From positions 30,211-94,210 of the forward strand of contig NZ_FOWX01000019.1 in assembly GCF_900115555.1 (NCBI RefSeq): a stretch of DNA of 64,000 bases. Reading direction: 5' to 3'. Position 1 is the first letter of the stretch; every line of letters begins with the position of its first letter. This document shows positions 29,140-37,209 of the stretch, piece by piece. Source of the DNA: Pseudomonas borbori. Its GTDB lineage: Bacteria > Pseudomonadota > Gammaproteobacteria > Pseudomonadales > Pseudomonadaceae. A model generated the notes under the pieces. That model was not told the origin of the DNA, made no database searches, and saw nothing but the letters and a program-made list of their open reading frames with translations. Both the position numbers and the translations under genes were made by a program.

Positions 29140-30528
29140 ATGAGCAAACTGCAATGCATATCCCCCATCGACGGTTCGCTGTATGTTGAGCGTGACCTGG
29201 CTTCGGCCAGTGAAATAAAGGCCGCCCTGGCCAAGGCCGAGCGGGCGCAGCAGGCCTGGAAGCACACCCCGCTGGCCGAGCGCGTGGCCATCGGCCGCCA
29301 GGCCATCGCCGCCTTCGCCGCCCGGGAAGAGCAGCTCGCCGAGGAACTGTGCTGGATGATGGGGCGGCCGATCCGCTACGCCGCCGGCGAGATCCGCGGC
29401 TTCGTCGAGCGCGCCAGCCACATGGCCGATATCGCCGAGAGCGCCCTGGCCGACATCCGCTTGCCGGACAAACCCGGCTTCACCCGTTTCATCCGCCGTG
29501 AACCGCTCGGCGTGGCCCTGGTCATCGCGCCCTGGAACTATCCCTACCTGACCGCGGTGAACGCCGTGATGCCGGCGCTGCTGGCCGGCAACGCGGTGCT
29601 GCTCAAGCACTCGGCGCAGACCCCGCTGTGCGCCGAGCGCATGGTTGCGGCCTTCGCCGAGGCCGGTCTGCCCGACGGAGTGTTCCAGTACCTGCACCTC
29701 AGCCACGCCGATACCGAGCAATTGATCCAGGCCCCGGCGATCCAGCATGTGTCCTTCACCGGCTCGGTGGCGGGCGGTGCCATGGTCGAGCGGGCGGCGG
29801 CGGGGCGCTTTATCAGCGTCGGCCTGGAGCTGGGCGGCAAGGACCCAGCCTACGTGCGCGCCGACGCCGACCTCGCCCACGCGGTGGCCACCACAATCGA
29901 CGGCGCCTTCTTCAACTCCGGGCAATCCTGTTGCGGCATCGAGCGTATCTACGTGCATGAGTCGCTGTTCGAGGCCTTCGTCGAACAGGCGGTGGCGCTG
30001 GTGAAACACTACAAACTGGGCCGCTCCGACGACCCGGAAACCACCCTCGGCCCGCTGGTGCGCGCCGAGGCGGCGGATTTCGTCCGCCGGCAGATCAACG
30101 AGGCCGTGGCCCAGGGCGCGGTCGCCCATATCGACCCGGCGCGCTTCGCCCTCGATCGACCCGGCTCCGCCTACCTGGCGCCCCAGGTGCTGACCGGCGT
30201 CTACCACGGCATGCGGGTGATGACCGAAGAGTCCTTCGGCCCGGTGGTCGGCATCCAGAAGGTCAAGGATGACGAGGAGGCGCTGGCGCTGATGAACGAC
30301 AGCCCATTCGGCCTCACCGCCGCCATCTTCAGTAACGACGAAGCCGCCGCCCTGGCCCTGGCCGAGCGGGTCGAGGCCGGCACCGTCTTCCTCAACCGTT
30401 GCGACTACCTCGACCCGGCTCTGGCCTGGACCGGGGTGAAAAACTCCGGGCGCGGCTGCAGCCTGTCGAGCCTCGGCTACGAGCACCTGACCCGGGCTAA
30501 ATCCTTCCACTTCAAGACCCAGCTGTGA
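29140..30528 (+). CDS. NAD(P)-dependent aldehyde dehydrogenase
   Basis: A 462-residue aldehyde dehydrogenase. Visible: VIAPWNYPYLTAVNAVMPAL (cofactor and Asn), HVSFTGSVAGG, the general base Glu in GLELGGKDPAYV, the catalytic Cys in FNSGQSCCGIERIYV and EESFGPVVGIQKV. It would oxidise an aldehyde to the acid. The iron alcohol dehydrogenase gene starts 8 bases after its stop, and the gamma-glutamyl ligase gene lies upstream, so the natural aldehyde may be a glutamylated amino aldehyde. That substrate is inference. Confidence 0.9.
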   Translation: MSKLQCISPIDGSLYVERDLASASEIKAALAKAERAQQAWKHTPLAERVAIGRQAIAAFAAREEQLAEELCWMMGRPIRYAAGEIRGFVERASHMADIAESALADIRLPDKPGFTRFIRREPLGVALVIAPWNYPYLTAVNAVMPALLAGNAVLLKHSAQTPLCAERMVAAFAEAGLPDGVFQYLHLSHADTEQLIQAPAIQHVSFTGSVAGGAMVERAAAGRFISVGLELGGKDPAYVRADADLAHAVATTIDGAFFNSGQSCCGIERIYVHESLFEAFVEQAVALVKHYKLGRSDDPETTLGPLVRAEAADFVRRQINEAVAQGAVAHIDPARFALDRPGSAYLAPQVLTGVYHGMRVMTEESFGPVVGIQKVKDDEEALALMNDSPFGLTAAIFSNDEAAALALAERVEAGTVFLNRCDYLDPALAWTGVKNSGRGCSLSSLGYEHLTRAKSFHFKTQL

Positions 30529-30536
30529 GGCGCGCC

Positions 30537-31706
30537 ATGGACCTGAATCAATACCGCATGAACTGGAACTACCCGACCTCGATCCGCGTCGGTGCCGGGC
30601 GCATCAGCGAACTGCCGCAAGCCTGCCGAGCCCTCGGCATGAGCGCGCCGCTGCTGGTCACCGACCCCGGGCTGGCGGCCCTGTCGCTGATCGACCACGC
30701 CCTGCTGCAGTGCCGCGACGATGGCCTCAAGGCCGGGCTGTTCTCGGCGATCAAGGGCAACCCCACCGGGCACAACGTGATGGACGGCGTCGCCGCCTTC
30801 AAGGCCGGCGGTCACGACGGGGTGATCGCCTTCGGCGGCGGCTCGGCGCTGGACGCCGGCAAGGCCATCGCCCTGATGGTCGGCCAGAACCGCCCGCTGT
30901 GGGACTTCGAAGACGTCGGTGACAATTGCAACCGCGTCGACGTCGCCGGCATGGCGCCGGTGGTGGCGGTGCCGACCACCGCCGGCACCGGCTCGGAAGT
31001 CGGTCGCGCCTCGGTGATCACTGACGACGCCGAGCACATCAAGCGCATCATCTTCCACCCGCGGATGCTCCCGGCCCTGGTCATCCTCGACCCGCAACTG
31101 AGCATCGGCCTGCCGCCCAAGATCACCGCCGCCACCGGCATGGACGCTCTGTCGCACAGCCTCGAAGCCTACTGCTCGCCGCTGTTCCACCCCATGGCCG
31201 AAGGCATTGCCCTGGAAGGCATGCGCCTGGTCCAGCACTACCTGCCGCGCGCGGTGGCCAAGGGCAGCGATGTCGAGGCGCGTCTGCACATGCTGGTGGC
31301 CTCGAGCATGGGCGCCACTGCCTTCCAGCGCGGCCTCGGCGCCATGCACGCCCTGGCCCATCCCCTCGGCGCCCTCTACGACGCCCACCACGGCCTGCTC
31401 AACGCGGTGCTGATGCCCTACGTGCTGCAGGCCAACCGCCCCCGCATCGAACCACAGATGGAACGCCTCGCGCGCTACCTCAACCTGGCCAAACCGGGCT
31501 TCACCGGCGTGCTCGACTGGGTGCTGCACCTGCGCAACGAAGTCGGCATCCCCCACAGCCTGGCCGAAATCGGCATCGACGACACGCGTATCGAGCAGGT
31601 CGGACAGATGGCCGAGGTCGATCCCTCGGCGGGGACCAATCCGATCGGTTTCAGTGCGAGCGAGTACAGCCAGTTGTTCGGCAAGGCCTTGCGCGGGGAG
31701 TTGTAG
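30537..31706 (+). CDS. iron-containing alcohol dehydrogenase
   Basis: A 389-residue group III (Fe-dependent) alcohol dehydrogenase. The NAD site has GGGSALDAGK; VPTTAGTGSEVG follows; the iron ligands lie in TGMDALSHSLEAY, GAMHALAHPLGALYDAHHG. ATG at 30537 follows GAGG; a GTG at 30525 overlaps the previous stop. It would make an aldehyde from an alcohol, which the aldehyde dehydrogenase encoded just before can oxidise further. Together they suit a substrate with a terminal hydroxyl group. Confidence 0.9.
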   Translation: MDLNQYRMNWNYPTSIRVGAGRISELPQACRALGMSAPLLVTDPGLAALSLIDHALLQCRDDGLKAGLFSAIKGNPTGHNVMDGVAAFKAGGHDGVIAFGGGSALDAGKAIALMVGQNRPLWDFEDVGDNCNRVDVAGMAPVVAVPTTAGTGSEVGRASVITDDAEHIKRIIFHPRMLPALVILDPQLSIGLPPKITAATGMDALSHSLEAYCSPLFHPMAEGIALEGMRLVQHYLPRAVAKGSDVEARLHMLVASSMGATAFQRGLGAMHALAHPLGALYDAHHGLLNAVLMPYVLQANRPRIEPQMERLARYLNLAKPGFTGVLDWVLHLRNEVGIPHSLAEIGIDDTRIEQVGQMAEVDPSAGTNPIGFSASEYSQLFGKALRGEL

Positions 31707-31803
31707 GGCGGGGGGACGGCTCACCAGGCGGGGCAGGGCGCTGCGCCTGAAAGTAGTCGTCGGCAGCGACTCTTTGCCGGGCGTCAGAGCAGGCGGGGCG
31801 TCG

Positions 31804-32142
31804 CTATTTCGCCTGCTTGGGCGGCAGGGCCTGCACGAACCTATGGCATCTATCGACCCATGCCCAAAGGTCCGCATCGCTTTCGAAACCGGGCGGATCG
31901 ACAAAGACATAACCCTTCATGGGCTTGCCGGTGAAATCCATCTCGCGAACGTGCGGCAGGGATAGTGCCTGGGCGTAGCCCTCAGGCCCCACGCGTGCCA
32001 TAAGCACATCGCCCAGAATCCCGACAAACATATAGTCCCGGGACATGAAGGCCAAGCCGCCAAACATCTTTCTCTCGTTGATTCCGGGATGCCCTTGAAG
32101 TGTTTCTCTCAGTCGTTCTGCCAGGCCTTCGTCGTATGGCAT
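31804..32142 (-). CDS. TfoX N-terminal domain family protein
   Basis: A 112-residue protein with the TfoX_N fold signature: MPYDEGLAERLRETL, ERKMFGGLAFMSRDYMFVGI, MKGYVFVDPPG. It is only the N-terminal half of the competence regulator TfoX/Sxy. Such single-domain versions are common and of unknown function. It reads in the same direction as the AT-rich genes upstream of it and may share their mode of acquisition, though its base composition is closer to the host. A separate TfoX C-terminal domain gene lies at 50430. Confidence 0.8.
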   Translation of the reverse strand: MPYDEGLAERLRETLQGHPGINERKMFGGLAFMSRDYMFVGILGDVLMARVGPEGYAQALSLPHVREMDFTGKPMKGYVFVDPPGFESDADLWAWVDRCHRFVQALPPKQAK

Positions 32143-32237
32143 GAGTGGCTCCTAATGCGCATGTTCAGAGGTAATTCAGGGGTAATTCGTGGCCTGATCC
32201 CGATTCATTTGACCTCGATTCATTGCCCGATTTATTG

Positions 32238-33188
32238 TTAGTAGCTTTTTATATGTGGCGTCCCAAAAGTAGAAAATCCAGAGTAATCAGGATAGATAGT
32301 CGAATGCCTGTACCCAAACATCTTGTCTAGCCGTTGTCGAATGTTTTTCTTTGCTGCCGCATCAATTCTAAAGGTGTACAAGGCACCGCTATTGGCGCCC
32401 TTTCTATTTTTTGGTTCAAAAACATGTGGTCGTGCTGCAAGGCAGCATGCCGTTCTGCCTTCTTCGATTTTCCACCAGCCGTCTTTGTAGTTTGGCGATT
32501 TTGGGAATTGAAATTTCTTACGGTCTGGCCGATTGGTAGAAGGCACGCCGCCAAATAAGAAACCACCATTTTGGGCGGCTATTCGCGCATCTAAATTAGA
32601 AGGTGTCCAAGCAAATACAGAGGTTGCCCATTCTTTTGGATCCAGTGCGTCATCTCGCCCAGGTTTCCATGGGCGACTGAAGTCGTCCTCCCATTTTCGA
32701 AATTGATCGTTTTCATTAATTAATCTATCAGTTACATCAAATGCAAAAAGTCTTGCATCCTTGTCTTCATTGACTAGGGTTCCATTACTCCACTTTTCTT
32801 CTATCGCAAACCAAACGCCGACCCAAGCATTAAAAGTTATGTCGATGAGTCTTGTGGGTGACCCATAGTGCTGGAGCATGGCAAGCTGATTCAGAATCGA
32901 GAGCCTTCCGGTGTGGGATGATGAATGAAGACCCCATCGGTGCAACTCTGCAAGGATGCTTCCTTCTTCTTTGGCTAGGTCTTCTTCTACCAAAACTTTC
33001 CCTTTGGTTATATTTAATCTTCTGTATAAAGAACTATGGAGAGCCCAGTCAGCATCCACCTGTCCTCGCCAAGCAAACCTTATCTGGCTGTTCATTGCTT
33101 TATTCATTACTTGATTAATGATTTCGACTAGTTCGTCAAAAGAGCTAACTCTAACCTCAAAAGGTCTCCAGAACTCCGCAATATTCAT
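32238..33188 (-). CDS. FRG domain-containing protein
   Basis: A 316-residue protein with the FRG domain: a variant of the name-giving FxWRG motif in IRFAWRGQVDADW (about residue 40) and LQHYGSPTRLIDITFNAWVG (about residue 100). FRG proteins are of unknown biochemistry and are often found in mobile or defence-related DNA. The gene is AT-rich against the GC-rich host. Start MNIAEFWRPF at 33188 is preferred; an ATG at 33221 lies inside an attC-like junction. The stop TAA lies in a TAACAA word that looks like an attC R'' box. Confidence 0.75.
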   Translation of the reverse strand: MNIAEFWRPFEVRVSSFDELVEIINQVMNKAMNSQIRFAWRGQVDADWALHSSLYRRLNITKGKVLVEEDLAKEEGSILAELHRWGLHSSSHTGRLSILNQLAMLQHYGSPTRLIDITFNAWVGVWFAIEEKWSNGTLVNEDKDARLFAFDVTDRLINENDQFRKWEDDFSRPWKPGRDDALDPKEWATSVFAWTPSNLDARIAAQNGGFLFGGVPSTNRPDRKKFQFPKSPNYKDGWWKIEEGRTACCLAARPHVFEPKNRKGANSGALYTFRIDAAAKKNIRQRLDKMFGYRHSTIYPDYSGFSTFGTPHIKSY

Positions 33189-33204
33189 ACTCAAATCTCT
33201 AAAT

Positions 33205-33250
33205 GCTTGGTCGTCTAACATTCGCTGCAACGATTGATTAGACGACGTGC
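33205..33250 (-). repeat. attC-like junction (short) between FRG and zinc-ribbon genes
   Basis: On the minus strand GTCTAAT and GTTAGAC (matching GTTRRRY) face each other as near-inverted repeats around the near-palindrome CGTTGCAGCG. It is much shorter than ordinary attC sites, so it may be a degenerate remnant. Confidence 0.4.
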
Positions 33251-33254
33251 CGAT

Positions 33255-33590
33255 TTACCCTGAAAATTCTGATGAGCACTTGTTGCATTTGAACAACCGT
33301 CTTGATTTGTCTATTTGCTCCCCAACCTTATTCCCAACAGTGCCTCCGGCTGCAGCGCCTGTAAGAGCACCCAAAATCCCGCCAGCAAGCCCCCCGACCA
33401 ACGTGCCAATCCCTGGAACGATAGAGCCAATTGCTGCACCCGCAGCGGCGCCGCCGGCCGCGCCTCCGTAACCCGCTACTGCGCCAGCACCCGCGCCAAC
33501 GACGGTTCCTACGGTCTCTCCGGTACTAACGAGGACGACATAATCTGAGGTGCCACAGTGTGGGCACTTCGGTTTTTCGATGTTTGCCAT
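33255..33590 (-). CDS. zinc-ribbon / glycine-zipper membrane protein
   Basis: A 111-residue protein. It has a CPHCGTSD knuckle at residues 9-16, then a long Gly/Ala-rich glycine-zipper stretch (about 29-88; GAGAGAVAGYGGAAGG, GIGTLVGGLAGGILGALTG), and ends LFKCNKCSSEFSG with a second CxxC. The two CxxC pairs could make one zinc ribbon folded around a membrane-inserting hairpin. No family name is recognised. ATG at 33590 follows GGAG. It lies between two attC-like junctions and is transcribed in the same direction as its neighbours. Confidence 0.65.
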   Translation of the reverse strand: MANIEKPKCPHCGTSDYVVLVSTGETVGTVVGAGAGAVAGYGGAAGGAAAGAAIGSIVPGIGTLVGGLAGGILGALTGAAAGGTVGNKVGEQIDKSRRLFKCNKCSSEFSG

Positions 33591-33619
33591 ATACACGCTC
33601 CGTTTAGAAGTTGGTAGAG

Positions 33620-33675
33620 GTTAGCGCCTAACCCCGCATTCAGCGGCTTGTCCGATGTAATGTCTTGTTAATCCC
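33620..33675 (-). repeat. attC-like recombination site
   Basis: On the minus strand the region reads GATTAACAAG, then AAGCCGCTGAATGCGGG, then GTTAGGC, which is an exact GTTRRRY core preceded by the CCGCTGA-N-GCGGG form common in attC sites. The end of the PD-(D/E)XK gene, including its stop, is encoded inside it, as is usual for integron cassettes. Confidence 0.45.
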
Positions 33676-34233
33676 TAGGTCTGCCTCTAAAACATTATTT
33701 ATAGATTTTGACAGCCCCCTCCCTCCTGGTGAAGATATGAATTTAATTTTTTTACCTTTATCAAAATTATTGACTTCCTTTAGAAGTGTCTCTGGGATTT
33801 TTGAGTCAATTATCATTATTAACTCGTCAATTTCATTATTTTCTTTGAAATAGTTTAAAATCCACTTTGCCTTAAACTTATTAGCATTTGACTTTGCTTC
33901 AATGCCAATTCTTCGGTCATTGTGACGCAGCAGGAAATCTAAGTTTTTCCCATGAGAAAGATGAAGATTATTCTTTTTGTGGGTATTGATGAAGTTTTCA
34001 AGGCTCTTTTTTACTGATGATTCAAATTTTAACTCCGACTCGAAAATATCCCTAATCTCGTTGCTAGTGGCATTTGAGTTAACGACAAACTTAAATTCTT
34101 TCCCGTCTTTGTCTTTGATTGATATTTCATTTTCTAAAGCTTTGAAAGCATTATCAATAATAAGTTTTTTAACTAGAAGTGAAATTGCTGGAATCAGCGC
34201 TCCGGCAGTAATTAGAGCAAGAAGTTCATCCAT
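33640..34233 (-). CDS. membrane-anchored PD-(D/E)XK nuclease-like protein
   Basis: A 197-residue protein. An N-terminal hydrophobic helix (LLALITAGALIPAISLLVKK) is followed by a charged linker and a domain with NLDFLLRHNDRRIGIEAKSN, the D-(x)n-ExK arrangement of PD-(D/E)XK nucleases (Asp near residue 98, ExK near 113-115), then ELIMIIDSKIP. A nuclease fold is thus inferred from the motif only. It is AT-rich and overlaps the stop of the upstream membrane-protein gene (TGATG), so both are co-translated. Its C-terminal ten residues are encoded by an attC-like site. Confidence 0.6.
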   Translation of the reverse strand: MDELLALITAGALIPAISLLVKKLIIDNAFKALENEISIKDKDGKEFKFVVNSNATSNEIRDIFESELKFESSVKKSLENFINTHKKNNLHLSHGKNLDFLLRHNDRRIGIEAKSNANKFKAKWILNYFKENNEIDELIMIIDSKIPETLLKEVNNFDKGKKIKFISSPGGRGLSKSINNVLEADLGINKTLHRTSR

Positions 34234-34619
34234 CACACTTTTTCCTTAATTGCAGTCAGTATTAGACTGATGCTATACAGGGATCCGCCTATTACCAGAT
34301 GGCTGTCAAATCCTAAGGTTTTATCTGCTGGGGATTTTAAAGACATATAGCAGGACCATGTCCAGCAGAAAAGAAAAGCGAAAACAAATAGCCATAAAAA
34401 AGGCATAAAGGTGGCTTCTGCTCTTGATATCGTTATGACGTCTTCGTAGCCTGGGATAGTCTTTTGCTTGGGCTTAATCAGGGGCATCAAAAAAGACAAT
34501 CCCGCAGCAGCAAGTGTCGGCCCTGCGAAACCTGTGGAGTCAACTGATAACATAGTCCGAAGACCCCATTCAAATCCGAGTAGGGTCAATGGAAATCCAT
34601 ATATTAGGAGCGCATACAT
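34233..34619 (-). CDS. four-helix membrane protein of unknown function
   Basis: A 128-residue protein with about four hydrophobic segments (residues 3-16, 32-48, 72-92, 106-122), starting MYALLIYGFPLTLLGFEWGL. No family recognised. The gene is AT-rich and translationally coupled to the nuclease-like gene, so the two proteins probably act together at the membrane. A weak AGAGGAAA ribosome-like site lies about 14 bases upstream. Confidence 0.6.
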   Translation of the reverse strand: MYALLIYGFPLTLLGFEWGLRTMLSVDSTGFAGPTLAAAGLSFLMPLIKPKQKTIPGYEDVITISRAEATFMPFLWLFVFAFLFCWTWSCYMSLKSPADKTLGFDSHLVIGGSLYSISLILTAIKEKV

Positions 34620-35057
34620 TATTTACATTATTTCCTCTGTTATATGGCTTAACTATAAATAAACACCAACTGATGCAATAACGTTTTTACGGGCGTGACT
34701 GATAACATTCCTCGCCTTTTCCCTCTGCCCCTCTATTCCGAGGCCTCCGCTGGGTCGATGGTGGTGTAAGGGTGTTATGCACCACGATCGAGCGCTCCAT
34801 CGGCTTGGCTATCCGGCTCATCACTGCACGCGACCGCAGCTCTTTGCTCATGCCCGCTTCAGGGCCAATCTGAGCACGTTTACCATCAGCCGGGGCACTG
34901 AATGTCTGCAGCTCGCTAACAGGAAGGAAAATAACCGGCGTCCAGCCTGCGGGGTGCTTCATTGCATGGGCTGAACCTACCCGAAGGTTCTGCGCCGCCA
35001 CAAGTGTTTTTATGGCTAATTGCCATTCCTCCCGTACTGGGCGATGTGGCGTCGAAC
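34620..35057. other. 438-base region between AT-rich block and M23 peptidase
   Basis: The right edge of the AT-rich block is near 34690, where composition returns to GC-rich. A minus-strand reading frame (34687-34962 from an ATG, longer if the frame is extended into the M23 gene) encodes a basic protein without known motif and without a ribosome site. It may be a broken gene. Nothing else is recognised. Confidence 0.35.
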
Positions 35058-35885
35058 TCAGCGTTGGAACAAGGGGTAGGGGTTGATCGCGGTGCCTTTC
35101 CACCATTGCTTCTCGGGGCCGAGCAGGAAAATGGCGAAATGCAGGTGCGGTGCCAGCGCGTTCGCGTTGCCGGTGGCGCCGACGTAGCCGATCGGGTCGC
35201 CGCGCTTGAGCTCCTGGCCTTCCTCCAGGTCGGCGGCGTAGCTGTCTAGGTGCGCGTAGTAGTAGGCGAAGGTTCCGCTCGCATCGTATTGGTAGACGGT
35301 GAGGCCGCCGGGCACGCTGTTGAAGAGTTTCACCACCTTGCCGTCGTCGACCGCGACCACCGGCGTCTGCAGTGGCGCCATGATGTCGAGCGCCTCATGG
35401 CTGCGCTCGCTGCCGCGCTTGTCGTCGAAGGTGTCGTGCAGTTGCGCGGCGGTTATGCCGGTCACGGGAATCAGCAGCGCGCCGGGGTGCAGCGGCAAGG
35501 GCTCGATCGGCGTCGGCGTAACGGCGTTGTCCTCGGGCGCCGGGGTGGCCGCGACTGGTTCGGGCGCGGTCGGTTCAGGTGTGCTCGGATTTTCGGCCTG
35601 GGTCTCGGCTGGCGGCGCTGCGGCTGCGCTGGTGCGGGTCAGGCTGCTGGTGACTGCGCTCGCAACCGGCTCCAGTACCGTTGCGGCCAGCGGGGCAAGC
35701 GGTTCCGGCGCAGGAGGCGTGCCAGTTGCCGGCGCATCCTGCACGGGTTCGCCAGCCACGGGGGCGGACAGCGTGATGGCCTCCAGGCTCGTCGTGGCGA
35801 CGTTGTTCTGCTCGTTCTGCAGGAAATAGAACAGGCTCGCGGCGCCGAGGAGGGCGCCTGCTGCCACTATCAGAATGCTCTTCAT
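35058..35885 (-). CDS. M23 family metallopeptidase (LytM-like), membrane-anchored
   Basis: A 275-residue protein: N-terminal membrane anchor (ILIVAAGALLGAASLFYFLQ), a long Pro/Ala/Glu-rich periplasmic linker (about 30-130), and a C-terminal M23 domain with the zinc ligands in RSHEALDIMAP (H...D) and APHLHFAIFLL (HxH), plus YYYAHLDSY. It should cut peptidoglycan cross-links. It follows the L,D-transpeptidase gene by 12 bases, forming a two-gene cell-wall operon. Confidence 0.88.
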   Translation of the reverse strand: MKSILIVAAGALLGAASLFYFLQNEQNNVATTSLEAITLSAPVAGEPVQDAPATGTPPAPEPLAPLAATVLEPVASAVTSSLTRTSAAAAPPAETQAENPSTPEPTAPEPVAATPAPEDNAVTPTPIEPLPLHPGALLIPVTGITAAQLHDTFDDKRGSERSHEALDIMAPLQTPVVAVDDGKVVKLFNSVPGGLTVYQYDASGTFAYYYAHLDSYAADLEEGQELKRGDPIGYVGATGNANALAPHLHFAIFLLGPEKQWWKGTAINPYPLFQR

Positions 35886-35897
35886 GGCGGCGTCTGC

Positions 35898-36917
35898 TTA
35901 CTCTTGCAAAAGGGCGGGCAGCCCGGGCTTGACTGCGTGTCCCATTGCCGCGACGTTCCAGTTGGTGAGGCGGATGCAGCCGTGGGATTGGGTCTTGCCG
36001 ATCTTCGATGGCTCAGGCGTGCCGTGGATGCCGTAATGCGGCTTGGACAAGGCGACCCAGGCGACGCCGACGGGGTTGTTCGGGCCGGGCGGGATGGTTG
36101 CCTTGGCGTGGGCGGGGTTGGCGTCCCAGAACAGCTGGGGGTTGTACTTGAACTCCGGATTTCGCGCCACGCCGAGGATCTTCCACTCGCCGAGTGGCAG
36201 CGGATCGCGTGCGCTACCGGTGGAGGCGGGGAACTGCGCGATGATTGCATCGGCGGCATCGAAGAGGGTGACGGTCGAGTCGGACTTGTCGACCACCACG
36301 CGTGCGGCCTTGGCCAGGGGCGCTGCCGAGGCGAGGTTGGGCACGACGATCGATTCGCCGGCGCGGCCCAGATCCTTGCCCGGATTCAGTTGTGCCAGCA
36401 GCGTGGGGCCGGTGTGGAATTTCTCGCCGAGCGCTTCCTCCGGGTTGGCATAACCCAGGGTCGCAAGCTTGGCCTTCTCCATCATGTCGGCTGGAATCTG
36501 CTGGAAGGGACCGGCAACGTCGGCCTCGGTGATGGTATAGCTCACCAGCACCGGCTCGATGTCGGCGTTGAGTGCCACCCAGGTGGCTTCGTCCATGACG
36601 CCGCTGGCGGGCAGGCCGTTGTTTTTCTGGAAGCCGCTGATGGCGATGCGGGTGTTCGAGCCGAAACTGGCGTCGACCTCGCCCGGATAGAAGCGCGCGC
36701 GATCGAGCAGGATCTGTGCGCGCAGCACCGCGACGTTGCGCTGCTTGGGGCCGACCTCGCCGCGCAGGCTGGCGTCGTTGGCGATCTCGGCGGTGAATAG
36801 CGGCGCCGCGGCGCCGTCTTCGGGGGTGAGCGGCGTGGCGGTAGCGAGTGCGAATGGCGCGGCCGCTGCCTGAAGGGCCAGCATGACGGCGCAGGTGAAC
36901 ATGGTTTTGCTGTTCAA
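35898..36917 (-). CDS. L,D-transpeptidase with peptidoglycan-binding domain
   Basis: A 339-residue YkuD-family protein. Signal peptide (FTCAVMLALQAAAAPFALA), a peptidoglycan-binding repeat (FYPGEVDASFGSNTRIAISG), and a C-terminal YkuD domain with HYGIHGTPEP and the catalytic SHGCIRLTNWN. It would make 3-3 cross-links or attach proteins to the wall. TTG at 36917 is chosen since GAGG lies eight bases before it; ATG at 36902 has no such site. The longer frame to 36977 precedes the signal peptide and is unlikely. Confidence 0.85.
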   Translation of the reverse strand: MNSKTMFTCAVMLALQAAAAPFALATATPLTPEDGAAAPLFTAEIANDASLRGEVGPKQRNVAVLRAQILLDRARFYPGEVDASFGSNTRIAISGFQKNNGLPASGVMDEATWVALNADIEPVLVSYTITEADVAGPFQQIPADMMEKAKLATLGYANPEEALGEKFHTGPTLLAQLNPGKDLGRAGESIVVPNLASAAPLAKAARVVVDKSDSTVTLFDAADAIIAQFPASTGSARDPLPLGEWKILGVARNPEFKYNPQLFWDANPAHAKATIPPGPNNPVGVAWVALSKPHYGIHGTPEPSKIGKTQSHGCIRLTNWNVAAMGHAVKPGLPALLQE

Positions 36918-37209
36918 GATGCGATCCTCGAGCGAACAAACAGGGCGAACTCCAGCGTGTTCGAGCAGGCTCGACACACCTTTGGCGGGTTGTAGGTCAT
37001 AAGGAATCGACGTGCCATTAATGCACAGTTATGGCACTCACAGGCGGGATAATCTGGGCAAAACGCCCGCCTGCTGGTCAAACCCCTGTCATCCCCCACG
37101 CCTGGCGGCGTGAGGTGATCGAGCGAGGTGTTCACAGGGAATTTGATCGGGCCGGCGGGGAGGAGTTCCTGGCGGTCCGTTCGCGCGGCGATAGTGGCCG
37201 CGGCGCCGC

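Noticed and set aside
34687..34962. separate small protein gene
   Set aside because: No ribosome site, no motif, and the frame extends into the M23 gene; kept only as a note on the intergenic region.
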